DNA of 64,000 nt from an uncultured Prevotella sp. (lineage in GTDB: Bacteria > Bacteroidota > Bacteroidia > Bacteroidales > Bacteroidaceae). The number at the start of each line of letters is the position of its first letter. Position 1 is the first letter of the stretch. The stretch spans positions 1 through 64,000 of the forward strand of contig OMZV01000007.1 of assembly GCA_900315635.1 (NCBI GenBank), written 5' to 3'. This document shows positions 59,799 through 64,000 of this stretch, piece by piece. A program made the translations under genes and the position numbers. The notes beneath the pieces were generated by a model. The model was not told the DNA's origin. It made no database searches and worked only from the letters and a program-made list of their open reading frames with translations.

Positions 59799-61490
59799 AT
59801 GGATGGAGAAATGGAAAAAGCATTGCCAAGGTTGTTCCATAGGTTAGATGGTTGCGTGCCGTCTGACTCAAAGTTGAACAATCCGTTTCATTATAAGCCT
59901 GATTCCCTTATACTTGCGGCTGCTAAGGAGTTGCAAAGTCATTTGCCTCCTAAACCGGAAGAAGGCAAGATGTGGGGCGTGCTTGTGGTGGAATATCAGG
60001 GTCAGTTGGGCTTCATCAATGCTTATTCCGGGCAGATAAGTAAGGCAATGGCTGATAAAATAGGTCCTGACTGGGCTGGTTGTCCCCCGGTTTTTGACTA
60101 TCTTCAGCCTGATGGCTACTTCAAAACGCATGAGGCAGAGATAACAGCCATTAATCATCGGTTAGACGCTTTGCTCGACAATGATGATTATCTTCGACAA
60201 AAACGGGCAATTGCAAAGCTTAAAAAAGAAGGCGAAGACAAGATAGAAAGGCAACGCTCGCTAATGAACGAAGCCAAGCAGCGTCGTCACGAACGTCGTG
60301 CCGAGGGCGGACTTACGGACAAGGAACTCGGCGATATGGAGCGTGAAAGCCAATTCTTAAAGGCTGAGCTCCACCGTGCTAAGGTCAATTACCGCAAGTC
60401 GTTGGCTGATGCTGAGAGTAAACTTTCGGTTTATGAATCGGAGATCAATTCCCTTCAGAGGCATAGAAGCATTTTGTCCGAGCGTTTGCAATCATGGCTC
60501 TTCAATCATTTTGTACTCCTGAATGCCCGTGGGGAACGCAAGCCTATTCCCGAGATATTCAGAGAATATTATTTATCGAACGCATCAGCTAAGCTGCAAG
60601 CACGCATACTTGCTCTTAATCCCGGTTCCGACGCAACGCTCATTTGCCCTTCCGGAGCTGGCGAATGCTGTGAGCCGAAGTTGCTGCAATATGCCTATCT
60701 TCATGGTATGCGCCCGCTGAGGATAGCGTCTTTCTGGTGGGGTCCTTGTCTTGGATTAAGACTCCAGCGGCATGGACAGTTCTATCCTGCATGCAGTGGA
60801 CGTTGCAAACCTATACTAAGTTGGATGCTTCGTGGACTTGCCGTGAGGTCTTATCAGCTTACAAATAGTGTAAGCCAGAAGCTGAGAATAATATTCGAGG
60901 ACAATTATCTCTTTGTGGTTGACAAACCGTCGGGCATGTTGTCCGTTCCGGGGACTACATCAAATGATAGCGTTTTGAAATATCTTGTCGACAGATTTCA
61001 CTGCACCGTTTATCCGGTTCACCGCCTGGACATGGCTACAAGCGGGCTGATGGTTGTGGCAAAGGATGCTGGCACACAGCAGGCTTTGCAACGTGAGTTC
61101 GAAAATCGTACAGTTAAAAAGGAATATGAGGCAATAGTCATTGGTGAAATAGGGCAGAAAAAAGGGCGGATAAGTCTGCCTCTGTCACCTGATTTGATGG
61201 ATCGTCCACGACAAAAAGTTGACTTTGAACACGGCAAGGAGGCTGTAACGGAGTATGAAGTGCTGTCATCTAAAGGCGGAGAGACCCGCTTGCGGCTTCA
61301 TCCTCTTACCGGACGAACCCATCAACTGCGCGTCCATTGTGCGTCACCATTAGGTCTCAATGCCCCGATTAAGGGTGACGCGCTCTATGGAACAGATGCC
61401 GGCCGCTTGTATCTTCAGGCAAGGCGCTTGTCATTCGTATATCCGGTTGATGGCAGACAAATGTCTTTCACATTGCCCCCCGACTTCTAA
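59799..61490 (+). CDS. RluA family pseudouridine synthase with long N-terminal extension
   Basis: A 563-residue RNA-modifying enzyme. The C-terminal ~220 residues are an RluA-type pseudouridine synthase, with the catalytic Asp in YPVHRLDMATSG near residue 407, then KKEYEAIVIGEI and HPLTGRTHQLRVHCASPLG. This type acts on tRNA position 32 or 23S rRNA positions. The N-terminal ~340 residues have a long charged coiled coil (KRAIAKLKKEGEDKIERQRSLMNEAKQ) and a Cys-containing stretch (SGAGECCEPKLL), resembling the RluA-TruA-like longer proteins of some Gammaproteobacteria and Bacteroidetes. The function of the extension is unknown. Confidence 0.88.
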   Translation: MDGEMEKALPRLFHRLDGCVPSDSKLNNPFHYKPDSLILAAAKELQSHLPPKPEEGKMWGVLVVEYQGQLGFINAYSGQISKAMADKIGPDWAGCPPVFDYLQPDGYFKTHEAEITAINHRLDALLDNDDYLRQKRAIAKLKKEGEDKIERQRSLMNEAKQRRHERRAEGGLTDKELGDMERESQFLKAELHRAKVNYRKSLADAESKLSVYESEINSLQRHRSILSERLQSWLFNHFVLLNARGERKPIPEIFREYYLSNASAKLQARILALNPGSDATLICPSGAGECCEPKLLQYAYLHGMRPLRIASFWWGPCLGLRLQRHGQFYPACSGRCKPILSWMLRGLAVRSYQLTNSVSQKLRIIFEDNYLFVVDKPSGMLSVPGTTSNDSVLKYLVDRFHCTVYPVHRLDMATSGLMVVAKDAGTQQALQREFENRTVKKEYEAIVIGEIGQKKGRISLPLSPDLMDRPRQKVDFEHGKEAVTEYEVLSSKGGETRLRLHPLTGRTHQLRVHCASPLGLNAPIKGDALYGTDAGRLYLQARRLSFVYPVDGRQMSFTLPPDF

Positions 61491-61561
61491 TAACATGCTT
61501 TTTCCTTTCTATTAATATGCTATTTTCTGATAATTTACTTGGAATTGCACGAAAATAATTG

Positions 61562-61570
61562 TATCTTTGC
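61562..61570 (+). promoter_or_regulatory. -7 promoter element of the ADP-ribosylglycohydrolase gene
   Basis: TATCTTTGC, about 36 bp before ATG 61606. Confidence 0.7.
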
Positions 61571-61605
61571 GCTTACTACTAATAACCAAATAGCAAGGAA
61601 CTGAT

Positions 61606-62400
61606 ATGATTGGAGCAATAATTGGAGATATAGTTGGCTCTCGGTTTGAGTTCGGACCGGCTCCCGAAGAGGGTTTTGAACTGTTTACCGACGACTGTTC
61701 ATATACCGATGACACCGTCTGTACGATTGCCATAGCCGATGCTGTGCTCAACGGAAAGAGCTATAAGGATGCTCTTGTTGAGTGGTGTCGCCGTTATCCT
61801 GACCCGATGGGGGGCTATGGCTCACGGTTCTACGACTGGATATTCAGTGACGACCATGCTCCAAACAACAGTTGTGGCAATGGTTCCGCAATGCGTGTGA
61901 GCAGCATTGGCTGGCTGTTCTCCGACTGGGAAGATGTTGTCAGTGAAGCGAAGAAGAGTGCGGAGGTCAGTCATAACCATCCCGAAGGCATAAAGGGAGC
62001 TGAGTGTGTGGCTGAGGTTATAAGTTGGTTGCGGCACATGAGATTCACGAAAAGCGACATAGAACAGAAAGTCCACCGCTTCTATGGCTATGAGATTCCA
62101 CCATTGAAGGACATCATGCAGATAGGCAGTGAGGGTCATTTCGACGGCACTTGTCAGGAAACCGTTCCCGATGCCCTCCGTTGTTTCATCGATTCCAATG
62201 ACTTCGAGGATGCTATTCGACTGGCAGTCCTTTGCGATGGCGATACCGACACTAAGGCAGCTATTACCGGAAGCATAGCTGAGGCTTTCTATGGTGCCCC
62301 TGACAATTTGGTCGACAAGGCTCTGTCTTACCTTCCAAAGGACATGAAGAAGATTCTTTGGCAGTTCTATCAGAAGATACAAGAGGACATAGAGCAATAG
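61606..62400 (+). CDS. ADP-ribosylglycohydrolase family protein
   Basis: A 264-residue soluble protein of the DraG/ARH family, which removes ADP-ribose from proteins or other targets. Dimetal-site motifs are present: IGAIIGDIVGSRFEF at the N-terminus, the CSYTDDTVCTIAIADA stretch with the conserved Asp pair, GNGSAMRVSSIGWLF and LCDGDTDTKAAITGSIAEAFYG at the C-terminus. All the acidic ligands normally required are there, so it should be active. No ADP-ribosyltransferase is encoded nearby. It has its own promoter. Confidence 0.93.
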   Translation: MIGAIIGDIVGSRFEFGPAPEEGFELFTDDCSYTDDTVCTIAIADAVLNGKSYKDALVEWCRRYPDPMGGYGSRFYDWIFSDDHAPNNSCGNGSAMRVSSIGWLFSDWEDVVSEAKKSAEVSHNHPEGIKGAECVAEVISWLRHMRFTKSDIEQKVHRFYGYEIPPLKDIMQIGSEGHFDGTCQETVPDALRCFIDSNDFEDAIRLAVLCDGDTDTKAAITGSIAEAFYGAPDNLVDKALSYLPKDMKKILWQFYQKIQEDIEQ

Positions 62401-62443
62401 CCATTGACCTTATTCTAAGGCGGCTATAGCCCCATTCCGTTCG

Positions 62444-62968
62444 TTATTTACCGGCAACATACTTCTCCTTGAACTGCAATTGCAGAAGGTGCTTGCCGGT
62501 TTCAGTCTTGAATATGCGTTCAAGGGCAGTGTCAACGCCATGCTCCGGAACATTGTCTTCGAATAGATTGACGAGGAAGTCGGCTTCAACAAGAATCTGA
62601 TAGTCTATTCCGTCAATGTTGCTGTAGGTATGGTGATGGCCGACGAGATAGCAAACCCTGTCAATATCGTCCTTGTCTATCCCCATCTTCGTTAGCATTT
62701 CCCGGGCAGGTGCCGGTCCAAGTTCTTCTTGGTATTTACCGCTCGACTTGCCGTACTTTGCTTCTGCAGGATGTATTCCAATATCATGTACCACGGCAGC
62801 CATCTCCGTTACGTATTGTGTATGCTCGTCAACATGCTCACACCTTGCTATAAGTTGTGCAAATCTGTGAACCTTAATAAAATGTTGTATGCGCATTGCG
62901 TCGCCCTTGTCATATTCCATCATGGCAAGAGTCAGTCTGTCAATAACCTCTGAGATATTATATTCCAT
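62444..62968 (-). CDS. HD domain phosphohydrolase
   Basis: A 174-residue soluble protein. The HD signature is AAVVHDIGIH with an upstream His in RIQHFIKVHRFAQLIA and a later GHHHTYSNIDGIDYQILVEADFLVNL supplying further metal ligands. Such single HD proteins are metal-dependent phosphohydrolases of nucleotides or other small phosphates. It looks like the short family related to YfbR-/Cas3-HD-like proteins, and the substrate is undetermined. It converges with the ADP-ribosylglycohydrolase gene 43 bp away. A hairpin lies between it and tRNA-Gln upstream. Confidence 0.9.
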   Translation of the reverse strand: MEYNISEVIDRLTLAMMEYDKGDAMRIQHFIKVHRFAQLIARCEHVDEHTQYVTEMAAVVHDIGIHPAEAKYGKSSGKYQEELGPAPAREMLTKMGIDKDDIDRVCYLVGHHHTYSNIDGIDYQILVEADFLVNLFEDNVPEHGVDTALERIFKTETGKHLLQLQFKEKYVAGK

Positions 62969-62991
62969 ACTCTGGTGTGGCTTAAAACAAT

Positions 62992-63024
62992 AAAAGCTAA
63001 GTGATTATTATTTCACTTAGCTTT
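62992..63024 (-). terminator. Terminator of tRNA-Gln on the minus strand
   Basis: A 12-bp stem (AAAGCTAAGTGA at 62993-63004 and TCACTTAGCTTT at 63013-63024) between tRNA-Gln and the HD gene. Read on the minus strand it is followed by TTTTATTGTTTT. Confidence 0.75.
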
Positions 63025-63037
63025 ATTTTCAAAGATG

Positions 63038-63108
63038 TTGTCCTAGGCGGATTCGAACCACCGCTGACAGAACCAAAAACTGTAGTGCTACCATTACACC
63101 ATGGGACA
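63038..63108 (-). tRNA. tRNA-Gln (TTG)
   Basis: A 71-nt minus-strand cloverleaf. The acceptor TGTCCCA pairs with TAGGACA. The anticodon loop in CTACAG-TTTTTGG-TTCTGT gives TTG, for Gln. The T arm is GGCGG-TTCGAATC-CGCC. CCA is not encoded. A -7 box is 10 bp upstream. Confidence 0.93.
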
Positions 63109-63117
63109 ATATGCGGT

Positions 63118-63126
63118 GCAAAGGTA
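63118..63126 (-). promoter_or_regulatory. -7 promoter element of tRNA-Gln
   Basis: Minus-strand TACCTTTGC, 10 bp upstream of the tRNA 5' end. Confidence 0.75.
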
Positions 63127-63132
63127 ATTGTT

Positions 63133-63186
63133 TTCTTGGAATAATCCAAATAATTCTTGGAATAATCCAAATAAAAGTGGAATAAT
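63133..63186. repeat. Array H: 21-bp dyad tandem repeat
   Basis: Two identical 21-bp units (63133-63153, 63154-63174), each with dyad TTGGAATAATCCAA, and a partial third. The TTGGA...TCCAA arms equal those of the rnpA-yidD array (array G). It overlaps the region just upstream of the tRNA-Gln promoter. Confidence 0.85.
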
Positions 63187-63261
63187 TTTAATATCCCGAC
63201 CGGGCGATGATGGCGAACCAATTATTGTTTTTGGGGAGTCTTCCTATTTGCTTGCGGCTCC

Positions 63262-63425
63262 ATTGACTGTCCTGTAAATCTTGTAGCCCGTTGCGGCAAT
63301 GATGATGCCGTTTTACAACTTAAAATGCCGTCTATAAGAATGAAAGATGCCGTCAGAAAGAACGTGAAAGGCTGTCTGGGCGAATGCAAAAAGCCGTTTG
63401 CAGCAACGCAAGACGGTGTATTAAC
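63262..63425. repeat. Array F: degenerate 22-24-bp repeats upstream of the glycerate kinase gene
   Basis: Within the 426-bp spacer between tRNA-Gln and the kinase gene. Seven weak units share ATGCCGT, as in GATGATGCCGTTTTACAA, AATGCCGTCTATAAG and AAGATGCCGTCAGAAAG, at 22-24 bp steps. There is no AT-rich core. I see no other gene in the spacer. Confidence 0.6.
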
Positions 63426-63482
63426 GATGATAAAAGGGTATAAGAAAAAGTGAAAAGGGTGGCTTGCTTTCCGAAAAAATGG

Positions 63483-63491
63483 CTATCTTCG
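63483..63491 (+). promoter_or_regulatory. Possible -7 element of the glycerate kinase gene (variant)
   Basis: TATCTTCGC differs from TATCTTTGC at one position, about 44 bp before ATG 63535. Confidence 0.35.
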
Positions 63492-63534
63492 CAGTGGAAA
63501 GGTGGGCTTTGCAGATAATAGGAGCCACGACAAA

Positions 63535-64000
63535 ATGATGGAAAACAAGAAAAAGAAGGTTGTAATAGCTATAGACAGTTTCAAAGGATGCCTCACGTCG
63601 GCTGAGGCTAATGCCGCCGCATCGCGGGCATTCGATGATAGGGAATATGACGTAAGTACGTTCAGCGTGTCTGACGGAGGTGACGGAATGCTCGACGCTT
63701 TCGCCAACGCGTGGAATGCCAAGACCGTAGAAGTGCCTACCCACGATGCTCTGATGAGACACCGTACAGGCAATATAGCCATTGCCGGTGACACTGCTAT
63801 TATAGAGGTGGCGCAGTCGGTTGGTCTGTCTTTCATCGAACCCGAACAGCGCAATCCGCTTGTTGCCACCAGCTATGGCGTGGGCGAACTGATTGCCGAG
63901 GCTCTGCACCGTTGCTGTAAGCACCTTATTATCGGACTTGGCGGCACGGCGACGAGTGATTGCGGAATCGGTATGCTCCATGCCCTTATCGACAGAATGA
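63535..64000 (+). CDS. Glycerate kinase, truncated by the window end
   Basis: The first 155 codons of a kinase of the GlxK/GarK type; the frame is open to the last base. It begins MMENKKKKVVIAIDSFKGCLTS, which contains the family signature DSFKG, followed by SVSDGGDGMLDAF and LIIGLGGTATSDCGIGML. These are the phosphate- and substrate-binding motifs of the family, which phosphorylates D-glycerate. The second ATG (63538) is an equally possible start. Because the 3' end is outside, length and neighbours cannot be judged. A weak promoter is at 63483. Confidence 0.85.
   Translation, partial: MMENKKKKVVIAIDSFKGCLTSAEANAAASRAFDDREYDVSTFSVSDGGDGMLDAFANAWNAKTVEVPTHDALMRHRTGNIAIAGDTAIIEVAQSVGLSFIEPEQRNPLVATSYGVGELIAEALHRCCKHLIIGLGGTATSDCGIGMLHALIDRM

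Overview
This window looks like a chromosomal segment of a gut-type Bacteroidales bacterium, most likely Muribaculaceae or Prevotellaceae. The evidence is as follows. Promoters match the Bacteroidetes -7 element TAnnTTTG, and leaders are A-rich with no Shine-Dalgarno sequence. Large secreted proteins end in short sorting-type tails (NLAGQRV or SLNGQ motifs). Many lipoproteins have Ser/Asp-rich tethers after the Cys. Family-typical genes are present: a PF14905-type outer membrane barrel, a DUF4271-hemD-rnpA-yidD block, MBOAT plus SGNH, GH51, and KduI/KduD. The assignment comes from protein style only, not from a search. I see no rRNA, prophage, CRISPR array, conjugation module or known defence island.

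Layout: 0.1-7.5 kb, two large secreted proteins (an Fn3/adhesin-like protein and a leucine-rich repeat protein). 7.5-8.8 kb, palindromic elements, a truncated transposase, a 22-bp repeat array and tRNA-Arg. 8.9-18.7 kb, an outer membrane barrel receptor, a minus-strand group (SF1 helicase, small helical protein, MATE exporter), then an ABC ATPase, pyridoxamine kinase and an AspT/YidE-type transporter. 19-27 kb, M16 protease, metK, the DUF4271-hemD-rnpA-yidD block and tyrS. 27.5-31 kb on the minus strand, a lipoprotein, a lipoprotein amidase and metG. 31-43 kb, argS, RNase H, a very large secreted pectin methylesterase, prmC with a 47-codon companion, ribD, pyrE, an SRPBCC protein and argH. 44-50 kb, envelope genes: three lipoproteins, an SGNH/MBOAT acyltransferase pair and an OmpA-like barrel. 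50-64 kb, tRNA-Leu, a thioredoxin-fold lipoprotein without its cysteines, YifB, a GH51 arabinofuranosidase, an HhH-barrel protein, kduI/kduD, a RluA-type pseudouridine synthase, an ADP-ribosylglycohydrolase, an HD protein, tRNA-Gln and the start of a glycerate kinase.

Functionally most of this is housekeeping (aminoacyl-tRNA synthetases, SAM, haem, riboflavin, pyrimidine and arginine synthesis) mixed with envelope proteins. Pectin breakdown is represented by dispersed genes: pectin methylesterase, arabinofuranosidase, and KduI/KduD, which process unsaturated uronates. There is no SusC/SusD pair.

The least explained content is intergenic. At least six spacers hold degenerate tandem arrays with a 22-bp period, in which many units carry outward inverted symmetry (GTAAAA...TTTTAC). 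Three of these arrays surround an AT-rich core with an identical 17-bp motif. A homogeneous 22-bp dyad array separates rnpA from yidD. Others have 21-, 29- and 34-bp periods. A second family is made of REP/REPIN-like palindromes (GTAGGGG...). Finally, two envelope genes about 5 kb apart share an upstream element at exactly the same distance from the -7 box.
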